From NCBI GenBank assembly GCA_001913845.2, contig MKGP02000003.1, positions 62,001 through 126,000 of the forward strand: a stretch of 64,000 nt of DNA, read 5' to 3'. A program made the translations under genes and the position numbers. The notes beneath the pieces were generated by a model. That model did no database searches. It was not told where the DNA came from and worked only from the letters and a program-made list of their open reading frames with translations. Position 1 is the stretch's first letter, and each line of letters opens with the position of its first letter. The stretch is from Limnothrix sp. CACIAM 69d (GTDB taxonomy: Bacteria > Cyanobacteriota > Cyanobacteriia > CACIAM-69d). This document shows positions 9,601 to 17,098 of the stretch, one piece after another.

Positions 9601-11204
9601 CCACCATTCCATGCTATCTTCGCTCACCAGAAATTCAAGCAATACTAAATGATTTTGAAAACCTCAATGGGACACTAATTCAACAACCATTCATCGGTAT
9701 AAGGGGCGGAATGGTGACTGCCCCATTTTCATTTGAAATATTTCTGAGTGCTAGCGATGAAGGTGTAATCCATCTGCTAGAGCACTATTCTGCACATAGC
9801 CAGGCTTACGATGACTATTATGCTGGAGGTACGAGAGAAGTTGGTTGGCAACTACGTAAGGCTTCTTCTCGCCAGCCATTACGATTTTTAAAGCTATTGG
9901 TCATGAATTGGATCAATATTTCAGCAAGTTTCCGTGATGACATCATGGAGGGCATTGCCTACCACTTGGCATGTCGCCGTGGCAACCTGTCGCCTAATGA
10001 AACTTGGACACCCATTGAAGAGCCTGATGCTCTGGCTTTAGCAAATCAAATTCTTGATGAGCTAGAGAGACATCCTGCTCACTGGTCCTTAAATCGCTCC
10101 ACTGCGGAAGCCCTGAAAGAATGTGCATATGTTATCCGAGATGAACAAGATGCAGCTCGACTGGTTTTTTGGACTATAGGCTTTGGCAATCTTAAAGAGA
10201 AAAGCACCACTCAAAGTGGTTCAGACTCTTTGCTCAATGCCGGTATTAATATGGTTACAGGCATAGTCGCTGAGGCTTTGATGATTCTGGTCAATAATCT
10301 TCAAGAGCACGATATCGAATTGCCAGAGTTATTACTACCTACACTATGTCGGTTTGCTCGCAATACAAATCCGGCAATTCGTGCCCTGGTTCTGCGACAG
10401 TTGCCGTATCTCCAGCATAAGAATCCCGAGTTAGGCTGGAAATTATTTAGCCTCGCTATACAGAATTCTACAGGGCTTTGGCAGTATGCCGAACGTTGTC
10501 TATATTATGCTTATCAGGATCATTGCAACAGAGTCGCACTCTTACTTGATTGTATCCGACACGAGGGCAATGAGAAAGATATGGAAACTTGGGGGCGTAT
10601 TTCAGCTTTATCTGCCTTGAGTGGGTATATTGATTTTGCTCATTTTCTTGATTACTTGAATTCTGTCAACATCACTGAAGCATGGAAGGGGGCTGCAAGT
10701 GTTTGGACAAACACTAAGAATATTAATCAATACCGTGAACAATGCTTTCAAGGAATAAAAGTGGGACTCGAAGCAGGTAACTCTCATGCAATGTCTATTG
10801 CCAAAAATATGGAAAATATTTTTCGAGAAAATACACCACCAATTTTCGTTTCACCAGACTTGATTCAGCTTTACTTCAATGTGTGTGAAAATGATAAAAA
10901 AGACAAATCTCACGACATATTTAGGATCGGAAAATGGCTTAACGCCATCGTGCAGCGAGATTCGGATTTTGCTCTAGCTGTAGCCGAAATTTACCTAAAC
11001 TATATTAAGCGCACTAAGCAACTTTGTTATGACTATGATGATCAATTTGTTAAATTATTGACTAGGCTTTTTGCAGAATCTGAGGAACGAGAGGAAGCTG
11101 ATCAAGGTGAGATGCTTAATCGCGTGGTATCAATGCAAGATTCACTGTTATCGCTAGGAGTAAGCTCTATCAATGATTGGCTAAAGATGGCAGAGAGACA
11201 ATAA
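6648..11204 (+). CDS. Avs-like anti-phage STAND NTPase with N-terminal Cap4-type nuclease
   Basis: 1518 residues in three parts. Residues 1 to about 200 resemble the Cap4/Mrr-type PD-(D/E)xK DNA endonuclease domain: RGDNYQTLVAFGWAL, then DDVVIG (45-50) and the Q-x-K strand CCQCKKNQ (58-65). Residues about 240-560 form a STAND P-loop module: Walker A GGPGSGKT (285-292), Walker B VVVVIDSLD (353-361), a sensor strand TACRDFD (392-398) and a winged-helix end FGHQTLLDVLV. About 950 further residues are alpha-helical and repeat-like, the place where Avs proteins sense phage terminase or portal. The gene stands alone, is AT-richer than its surroundings and contains no CGATCG hexamer, so it was probably acquired. 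The exact Avs subtype is not assignable by eye. Confidence 0.75.
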   Translation: MSIAGIRSNRGDNYQTLVAFGWALTVLSDPEYQWLEVDSITYPVDDVVIGKTNGSVICCQCKKNQSDFTAWSIANLGDELDKAFLTLARNQQAQVYFYSRNNFGALDKLREYSALYANESTYLENLTKEHKKTDSELADRIALQAPDLSTYDFLRRTTFEVTKDFSGLEASLYERLRQIASNSKVAFDDLWTRLDKLGGRIEGNNLSASHQHRLTKDDLKKILYDAGAILFPPIDIAQVRAIFSSTSAIGRSWHRDIAGHRITSLIVNELLDAINARKRSILLTGGPGSGKTCVMLNLQEALENRTQAQADLVPLFIQSREFADLATAQERQAQGLPEQWVGQAARLAEDTRVVVVIDSLDVLSIAREHSVLTYFLAQIDQLLQIPNVTVVTACRDFDRKYDQRIAIRQWDYELQCPPLDWESEVLPLLATVRIDSTSIDAVTRELVRNPRELALFVELAQREGSFNVVTGQALAQRYLDTIVQSNPALGDEAMLAIEAMADEMLKSRSLSIPRQRFNASQDILRRLHSLNVLQKTHDEKLTFGHQTLLDVLVISSAIRKGISLQAFIQSLPPVPFVRPSIRSFVAQLAMGDRREFRKQLRTVLMGNAAFHIRRLIAESFAQQRPKDDDWSLIRDLRNSHREIFQVIYTQSSLVDWHHFWLAHLVPILKETQDSEGLAAHVYRVAQWKREDTAGVLAFWMAALEIDWLDRQKIADFLSFSLSEFKTDNLSLIAPLVEQLINMPTSEHSVLGHSVAYCVNAGTISDELLWHYIVGDISEEDVLQEDLRHKLRCQPHEFGSAGEKFLQERMVQSTTLLDLVLEAIEQWSQIESSHYGTCHQGFLWDTSYRNIHSQLDIHPIDCKTILLNAVEEAIFHHAQKNSDWWQNNRERLCFNPEKSLLYFAIRAVTNFPQLNIDLIGCLLCSKDLLESKFSYELSMLMKTAFIYLNSHDQLAVMETIQTIWKEAETNEEVRFQILRARAEYVSTIPCYLRSPEIQAILNDFENLNGTLIQQPFIGIRGGMVTAPFSFEIFLSASDEGVIHLLEHYSAHSQAYDDYYAGGTREVGWQLRKASSRQPLRFLKLLVMNWINISASFRDDIMEGIAYHLACRRGNLSPNETWTPIEEPDALALANQILDELERHPAHWSLNRSTAEALKECAYVIRDEQDAARLVFWTIGFGNLKEKSTTQSGSDSLLNAGINMVTGIVAEALMILVNNLQEHDIELPELLLPTLCRFARNTNPAIRALVLRQLPYLQHKNPELGWKLFSLAIQNSTGLWQYAERCLYYAYQDHCNRVALLLDCIRHEGNEKDMETWGRISALSALSGYIDFAHFLDYLNSVNITEAWKGAASVWTNTKNINQYREQCFQGIKVGLEAGNSHAMSIAKNMENIFRENTPPIFVSPDLIQLYFNVCENDKKDKSHDIFRIGKWLNAIVQRDSDFALAVAEIYLNYIKRTKQLCYDYDDQFVKLLTRLFAESEEREEADQGEMLNRVVSMQDSLLSLGVSSINDWLKMAERQ

Positions 11205-11413
11205 ATCTGACGAAAGACAAGTAGCGAGTCGGGTAGACAATGCCTATCACTATTTAGCCAAATTGTATCCATGCTCAAAACAATAATCACTGCTTTCCAC
11301 AGTGTGATCGAATTGCTTTAGTGATCAGCTATTGAGTGTACTACGGACTAAAGTCTGCTTGAGCTAGCATACAAAGGTAAATCAGATCGTAGATGATCCA
11401 TGAGGAAAATTCG

Positions 11414-11671
11414 ATGCAAATTACCCTAAATCTACCTGATATCCTTAGTCAGGCAGAAACCTTTAACCAGAGCGACTGGCTTCGAGAAATTGCCATTGCT
11501 CTGTTTCAACAAGAGCGAATTTCCCTCAGCCGTGCCAGCAAAATTGCCGGGATAGAAATCATGAGCTTTCAAAAGCTGCTGGCAAATCGCGGCATTTGCG
11601 TTCATTACGACGTAGAAGACATTGAGCAAGATGTTCAACATCTGCGCGATCTTGAAAGTTGGCAAGATTGA
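11414..11671 (+). CDS. UPF0175 family small protein (antitoxin-like)
   Basis: The 85-residue product MQITLNLPDILSQ...QERISLSRASKIAGIEIMSFQKLLANRGI has the typical UPF0175 pattern: a short strand, then a helix-turn-helix-like segment and an acidic tail (HYDVEDIEQDVQHL). GAGGA at 11402-11406 is well placed for the ATG at 11414, rather than for an ATG at 11393. UPF0175 genes usually precede a PIN-domain (DUF3368) toxin. Here no PIN gene follows, and the next two genes belong to other families. It lies just beyond the Avs-like gene at the edge of the HIP1-free island. Confidence 0.8.
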   Translation: MQITLNLPDILSQAETFNQSDWLREIAIALFQQERISLSRASKIAGIEIMSFQKLLANRGICVHYDVEDIEQDVQHLRDLESWQD

Positions 11672-11716
11672 GCCTTTGATCTTGGGCAGCTATTTATTTC
11701 TGAGGAATTTTAGCCA

Positions 11717-11992
11717 ATGACGATCAGACAACCTCGATACAGTAAAGAAGAGTTTGCTCGGCGGGGCGATCAGATTTATCAGACTCAGATTCGCCCACAA
11801 GTCGAGCCAGGCAGCCATGGGAAAATTGTGGCGATCGACATTGAAACGGGAGAATTTGAGGTCGCTGAGGACACAATGACCGCCACGCGAAAACTGCGCG
11901 AGAGGTTGCCCGATTCCCAAACCTGGGTAGTCCGAGTTGGCTATCGCGCCGTTCATCGCTTCGGAGCACGCAGCTTGAACGAACAGATATGA
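11717..11992 (+). CDS. small conserved protein paired with aspartic protease
   Basis: 91 residues, MTIRQPRYSKEEFARRGDQIY to RVGYRAVHRFGARSLNEQI. It is soluble, mixed charge and has no motif I can name. Its stop overlaps the start of the following retropepsin-like gene by 4 nt (ATGA at 11989-11992), so the two are translationally coupled. Small proteins of this kind commonly precede DTGF-type proteases in cyanobacteria. Whether it is the substrate, an inhibitor or an antitoxin-like partner is unknown. Confidence 0.7.
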   Translation: MTIRQPRYSKEEFARRGDQIYQTQIRPQVEPGSHGKIVAIDIETGEFEVAEDTMTATRKLRERLPDSQTWVVRVGYRAVHRFGARSLNEQI

Positions 11993-12372
11993 TGCAAGGC
12001 TACGTCAACAAAAATTACGAAGCCACACTTCTTGTGGTTGTTCGTAACCATGACAAACTCAAATCTGTCAACGCTGTGATTGATACGGGGTTTACAGGGT
12101 TTCTCAGCCTCCCCAGCAAGATCATTACTGAACTAGATTTGCCGTGGAGTTATCGCGATCGCGGAACTTTGGGGGATGGCAGCGAAGTTTTATTTGATAT
12201 TTATGATGCGGTAGCGATTTGGGATGGCCAAGCCCGCGATATTGAAGTCAATGCAGCAGAAACAGATCCACTGATTGGGATGAGTCTGCTGCGTGGGTAT
12301 CGGTTGCAAATCGATACGATCGAAGGCGGGCTAGTGGTGATTACAGACTTGTCGGATATTGCCAACAACTAG
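11989..12372 (+). CDS. clan AA aspartic protease, DTGF motif
   Basis: 127 residues. The retroviral-type aspartic protease signature is VIDTGFTGFLSLP (Asp near residue 32). A second hydrophobic strand with the usual glycine follows (DPLIGMSLLRGYRLQID). Length fits a single-lobe protease that works as a homodimer. The family corresponds to the bacterial DTGF group of clan AA. An ATG at 11989 (or 11992) overlaps the stop of the 91-residue gene. No signal peptide, so it probably acts in the cytoplasm. The target is unknown. Confidence 0.85.
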   Translation: MMQGYVNKNYEATLLVVVRNHDKLKSVNAVIDTGFTGFLSLPSKIITELDLPWSYRDRGTLGDGSEVLFDIYDAVAIWDGQARDIEVNAAETDPLIGMSLLRGYRLQIDTIEGGLVVITDLSDIANN

Positions 12373-12535
12373 ACACACCCCTGCAACAGAACCAGGCTTG
12401 TAGGCGCTTTGTCAGTCAAGCAGACCACATCCTGAGCAGCCATGAGTGAGATCCACAAAAATTCAGCTTTGCCGATCGCCCTTGAGCGTTCAATCGCCCG
12501 ATCGGGTCGCGATAATAGGACAATAGCCGTTCGAC

Positions 12536-14653
12536 TTGCCCCGACCGATCGTGCGTCTTCATCCCGACACCGTAGAAACCGTCAAACAACGAGCCGACAT
12601 CGTAGATGTGGTCTCGGAACGGGTCGTGCTGAAAAAAAACGGCAAAGACTTCAAAGGCCTCTGTCCCTTCCACGACGACAAATCCCCCAGCTTCACCGTC
12701 AGCGCCACCAAAGGGTTCTATTACTGCTTCTCCTGCGGGGCCGGGGGCAACGCCATCAAGTTTTTGATGGAGCTGGACAAGCGATCGTTTGGTGACGTGG
12801 TGTTGGACTTGGCGCGGCGCTACCAAGTGCCCGTGCAAACCCTGGAACCGGAACAACGCCAGGAAATTCAGCGGCAAATTACGGAGCGCGAACAGCTCTA
12901 TGAAGTGCTGGCCGTGGCGGCCGGGTTCTATGCCCATGCCCTGACCCAACCTTTGGGGGCGCGGGCCATGGATTATTTGCTGGAAGAACGGCAACTGCGC
13001 CAGGAAACGATTCAGGCGTTTAATTTGGGCTATTCGCCGGCCGGCTGGGATGCCCTCTATCGCTACTTGGTCGATCAAAAACGCTATGCCGTTTCGCTGG
13101 TGGAAAAGGCGGGGTTGATTGTGCCCCGGAAGGCGGGCGGTGGCTATTACGATCGATTCCGCGATCGGCTGATGGTGCCGATTCGCGATCCCCAGGGCCG
13201 GACGATCGGCTTTGGGGGACGGACGCTGAACGGCGATGAGCCAAAGTATCTGAATTCGCCGGAAACGGAGCTATTTGATAAGGGGAAGACGCTCTTTGGG
13301 TTAGACCAGGCCAAAACGCCGATCGCCAAACAGGATGCGGCGATCGTGGTGGAGGGCTATTTCGATGTGATTGCGCTCCATGCGGCGGGGATCGAAAATG
13401 CCGTGGCGGCTTTGGGCACGGCCCTGAGCTTGGCCCAGGTGAAGCTGCTGACGCGGTTCACGGAATCGAAGCAAATTATCCTGAACTTCGACGCGGACTC
13501 GGCGGGCCAAAAGGCGACGGAGCGAGCGATCGGGGAGGTGGAAGGGCTGGCTTACCGGGGCGAAATTCAACTGCGGGTGTTGAATTTGCCGGGGGGTAAG
13601 GATGCCGATGAGTTCCTAAAAACCTACAGCCCGGATCATTACCGCACCCTGATTGCCGATGCGCCCCTCTGGCTCGATTGGCAGCTCGATCGGGCGATCG
13701 GTTCCCGGGATTTGCGCTTAGCCGACCAGTTTCAAGCGGCCGTGGGCGATGCGGTGAAGCTGCTAGGCCAACTGCCCAATCCTGCCACCCGCAGCCACTA
13801 CATCCGCCGCTGTGCCGACCTGCTGGGCCAAAAGGATAGCTACTTTACGCTGCAATTGGAGCAGGATTTGCGATCGCAGGTGCAGGGCCAGCGCTGGCAC
13901 GGGCGATCGGCCAAGTGGCAACGATCGGGCGATAGCAGCCTGCGGGAGTCGGCGGAGGGGCAGCTTTTGCGAATTTATTTGCACCGGCCCGATCGTCGTC
14001 AGCAAATCCTGGCCATTTTGGAAGAGCGGGAGTTGGAGTTTGGCCTGTCACACCATCGCTTTTTGTGGCGGCAGATTTTGCAATTGCAAGAGCAATGGGG
14101 TCAGGAGGCGGCCGAGTTGGCGATCGAGTTGCGATCGAACCCAGACCTTTCCCATGAGGATTTGGCCATGGTCGATCGGCTTTTGAGCTTAGATGAGCGT
14201 ACCCTGTTGGATCTCGATCGCCCCGGCCTCGCCATCCGCGCCGCGATCGCCACCCTCGAAAGCCTGCAATGCGCCAAGCGTTGCCGCCACCTGCTGGATG
14301 CTTGGCTCTCGCACTACTTGCAAGCGGAAGTGGCGGCCGAAGCGTTGCGGCGGGTCTTTGCCGGTGAACCCCCGATCGGCTCCGGAAACGATAAGGTGAT
14401 TAGCCTGCGTGGCGGGGGTGGTGGCGGGGGTGGCGTGGCCGGCAATTTGGCCCTGGCTCCTGACCCGATCGACCTGGAACGCCTAGAGGAAAACCTCAAT
14501 CGCGCCTACGAACAGCAACAAACCTTCCACGATCTTTACTATCAAGAACGCCGCTACTTACAACAATTGCAACAGGAACGATTCACCAGCTTTGAAGATT
14601 TGGCGCAAAACCCTAGTGATGGAGCAATTTCGCCACTTAATCAATTGTTTTAA
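12536..14653 (+). CDS. dnaG: DNA primase
   Basis: 705 residues. The N-terminal zinc-binding domain has the CHC2 pattern CPFHDDKSPSF...YYCFSCGAGG (residues about 43-75). The TOPRIM core includes VVEGYFDVIALHAAGI and ILNFDADSAGQKA, and the C-terminal domain would contact the DnaB helicase. An in-frame stop at 12524 leaves the TTG at 12536 as the earliest start, giving MPRPIVRLHPDTVETV. An eight-glycine run (RGGGGGGGGVAGN) at about residue 625-635 marks the flexible linker before the last helices. Primase makes RNA primers at the replication fork. Confidence 0.95.
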   Translation: MPRPIVRLHPDTVETVKQRADIVDVVSERVVLKKNGKDFKGLCPFHDDKSPSFTVSATKGFYYCFSCGAGGNAIKFLMELDKRSFGDVVLDLARRYQVPVQTLEPEQRQEIQRQITEREQLYEVLAVAAGFYAHALTQPLGARAMDYLLEERQLRQETIQAFNLGYSPAGWDALYRYLVDQKRYAVSLVEKAGLIVPRKAGGGYYDRFRDRLMVPIRDPQGRTIGFGGRTLNGDEPKYLNSPETELFDKGKTLFGLDQAKTPIAKQDAAIVVEGYFDVIALHAAGIENAVAALGTALSLAQVKLLTRFTESKQIILNFDADSAGQKATERAIGEVEGLAYRGEIQLRVLNLPGGKDADEFLKTYSPDHYRTLIADAPLWLDWQLDRAIGSRDLRLADQFQAAVGDAVKLLGQLPNPATRSHYIRRCADLLGQKDSYFTLQLEQDLRSQVQGQRWHGRSAKWQRSGDSSLRESAEGQLLRIYLHRPDRRQQILAILEERELEFGLSHHRFLWRQILQLQEQWGQEAAELAIELRSNPDLSHEDLAMVDRLLSLDERTLLDLDRPGLAIRAAIATLESLQCAKRCRHLLDAWLSHYLQAEVAAEALRRVFAGEPPIGSGNDKVISLRGGGGGGGGVAGNLALAPDPIDLERLEENLNRAYEQQQTFHDLYYQERRYLQQLQQERFTSFEDLAQNPSDGAISPLNQLF

Positions 14654-15229
14654 GTGGAGATCAAGAATTTTTAGAAAATCACGAATGAAGGCTATATCCT
14701 AAAAAAATGCTTGAATCGCTAAAACCAATGCCCTACTAGCCCAAGCGATCAACAAAGACAAGAGCGTAAAGATAAGAGAGTTCAGACCCTTGACCCTATA
14801 ACGATTGCTGCTCTGGCAATATTCTCAAGATACTGCTCAGAGGATGTCTGAAAAGCCAAAATTGCTATTCTGTACGCTCCAGGGATCGATGTAGACAAGG
14901 GGCTTAAGCCCCTTGCTCCCACGATAATTAATGTTTAGCCCGTACTGAAAGATACTGCTCAGACATCCTCTCAGAGATCTTGACCGATTGGGTTTCCTGA
15001 AACCAGCTCCTCTGGCATGAACGTTTATTGAATATTCGATGAATTCACCAAACTTTTAAGGGGTTTAACTTGTGATTCTAGCTCTGCTAAATTGTGATGT
15101 CAGTGAATCATCTCTTCCCGAGTTTTACCATCTTGCGGCGTTAGAGTAACCTAGGGAGACGACTCCGCAATCAAGAGTCAGTTGGTCAGTGAACCCAGCA
15201 GGTCAGTCAGCAGGCCAATCAAATGCCCA
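14654..15229. other. 576-bp spacer between dnaG and a sensor kinase
   Basis: AT-rich spacer holding the 133-bp inverted-repeat element described separately (14839-14971). No gene or terminator with a T-run is evident after dnaG. A promoter for the kinase is expected but not distinct. Confidence 0.4.
14839..14971. repeat. 133-bp MITE-like element, family A, copy 1
   Basis: Perfect 12-nt inverted ends AGAGGATGTCTG (14839-14850) and CAGACATCCTCT (14960-14971). The second copy at 19640-19772 has the same length and the same ends, and also shares internal bases such as AAAG(C/T)CAAAATTG. This copy carries the palindrome CAAGGGGCTTAAGCCCCTTG (14896-14915) in its centre. There is no coding capacity, so a non-autonomous mobile element or folded RNA element is likely. 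Confidence 0.75.
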
Positions 15230-17011
15230 ATGATGCGCACCTTCAGAACGTGGTTTCAGGGGCTTCAACGCTGCTTGCTCGTTAACCGTAGGCCGGGTGC
15301 GATCGTCCAGATCAAGGCAGTTTTGGGCTATGATTCAACCTCCGTGGCCTCAGGAACCCAAGCTGTGCGATCGACCGCTCTGTTGGGTTATCCTTTGTCA
15401 GAAAACTCCGTCTTTGCCAGCTATCCTGACTCGATCCACACCAATCCTAAGCAACCAGAATTGAAGCTGAATTCACCTGATCACGCTGATCACAATACCA
15501 ATCCCGATCGCGTTCCATCCCCGGAGTTGGACATGGATTTGCCAGCCAGTGACGTAGCCCATGATGGTCATGGGATGTTTCCCCTTCCCACTGATGAAGA
15601 GGAACGATTACAAGACCTGCTCGACTATCAAATTTTGGACACGGTTCCCGAGCGCCAATACGATGATTTGACCAAGATTGCAGCCCAAATTTGTGGCACT
15701 CCTATTTCGCTCATTAGCTTGCTGGATGGCGAGCGGCAATGGTTTAAGTCTCGCCATGGAATTGATGCCACACAAACGCCACGCAGCCAAGCTTTTTGTG
15801 CCCACGCCATTTGCCGACCTGATGAAGTTTTAGTTGTGGAAGATGCACTAAAAGATGGACGCTTTACGAATAATCCTTTAGTCCAGCAAGAACCGAAAAT
15901 TCGCTTCTATGCTGGGACACCTTTGCTGACTACCAATGGCCATGCGATCGGGACATTATGCGTGATTGACAAAACGCCCCGACAGCTAACAACCCAGCAA
16001 ATGGAAGCCCTAGAGGCGCTGGGTCGTCAGGTCATTGCTCAGTTGGAACTGCGGCGAAAAGCAATTCAACTGGAAGCGGAGGTGAAGCGTCGCCAAGAAA
16101 TTGCCCAAGTAGCCACCGAAAAAAGCAAAAAGCTAGCCCAAGCCCTTGAGAATTTACAAAAGGCACAAATCACATTAGTTCATGCAGAAAAAATGTCAGC
16201 CTTGGGGCGTTTAGTGGCGGGCGTGGCCCATGAAATTAATAATCCCATTAACTTTATTCACGGCAATCTTCATCACTGCCAAACCTATCTAGAAGAACTA
16301 TTAAACTTAGTAAGTCTCTATAAAAAACATTATCCCAATCCCCATGAGGACATTACCGCAGTCCTGACGGAATTGGATTTGGAATATATTACTGAAGATT
16401 TTCCGCCTCTCTTTAGCTCTATGTTCGTGGGAGCTAATCGCATTAAAACTGTCGTGAATCTCTTGCGCATGTTTTCGCGCTTGGATGAGTCAACGATTAA
16501 GTTTACCGATTTGCATGAAAACCTTGATGCCACGATTAGCCTGATGGGGGTTCACTTAGCCGGAAATGGCAAACGTCCCTCCATTCAAGTGGTGCGCGAC
16601 TATGGGGATTTGCCCTTAGTGGATTGTGCGATCGGGCAGTTAAATCAATGCTTCATGCAAGTGCTCTTAAACGCGATCGAAGCGTTGGATCAGGGTGTGG
16701 GCGACAGCTACCCACCGGATACCCCGCCAACCATCACCGTTCGCACGGAAACCGTCGAGCCAGATCGCGTGCGAATTGCGATTTCAGACAATGGCTTGGG
16801 GATGAGTGATGAATTACGCCGCCAAGCTTTTGACCCGTTTTACACCACAAAATCGGTGGGTAAAGGAATCGGTATGGGGCTAGCCATTAGTCATCAAATT
16901 ATTGTGAACTTACATGGGGGAATGTTGTCCTGCTTGTCGGAACCAGGCAAGGGAACAGCTTTCATTATGGAAATTTATCGATCGTTTCCGGCTCGCGAAT
17001 CAGAGTCCTGA
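15230..17011 (+). CDS. GAF-domain sensor histidine kinase
   Basis: About 593 residues from the ATG at 15230; a TTG at 15182 is also open, and conserved sequence only begins near MFPLPTDEEERLQDLLDYQIL, so the N-terminus is uncertain. Order: a Ser/Pro/Asn-rich N-terminus without motif, a GAF domain (DDLTKIAAQICGTPISLISLLDGERQWFKS to AIGTLCVIDKTPRQL), a short coiled coil, an H-box GVAHEINNPINF, then N, G1 and G2 boxes (LLNAIEAL, DNGLGMSDEL, GKGIGMGLAIS). It should autophosphorylate on the H-box histidine in response to a GAF ligand or redox/light cue. No receiver gene is adjacent. Its core is closely related to the kinase that converges on it. Confidence 0.85.
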   Translation: MMRTFRTWFQGLQRCLLVNRRPGAIVQIKAVLGYDSTSVASGTQAVRSTALLGYPLSENSVFASYPDSIHTNPKQPELKLNSPDHADHNTNPDRVPSPELDMDLPASDVAHDGHGMFPLPTDEEERLQDLLDYQILDTVPERQYDDLTKIAAQICGTPISLISLLDGERQWFKSRHGIDATQTPRSQAFCAHAICRPDEVLVVEDALKDGRFTNNPLVQQEPKIRFYAGTPLLTTNGHAIGTLCVIDKTPRQLTTQQMEALEALGRQVIAQLELRRKAIQLEAEVKRRQEIAQVATEKSKKLAQALENLQKAQITLVHAEKMSALGRLVAGVAHEINNPINFIHGNLHHCQTYLEELLNLVSLYKKHYPNPHEDITAVLTELDLEYITEDFPPLFSSMFVGANRIKTVVNLLRMFSRLDESTIKFTDLHENLDATISLMGVHLAGNGKRPSIQVVRDYGDLPLVDCAIGQLNQCFMQVLLNAIEALDQGVGDSYPPDTPPTITVRTETVEPDRVRIAISDNGLGMSDELRRQAFDPFYTTKSVGKGIGMGLAISHQIIVNLHGGMLSCLSEPGKGTAFIMEIYRSFPARESES

Positions 17012-17098
17012 AACTTCGATCTAGCTGTTCTTTCGCCGATCGTTTTAGGCAGAGTTTTCTAGAAACATTCTGGGGTTTGAGTGCTTGAGCATTGATTT

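Noticed and set aside
11330-11370. GACTAAAGTC near-palindrome after the Avs-like gene
   Set aside because: Too short and imperfect to call an element or terminator without further copies in the window.
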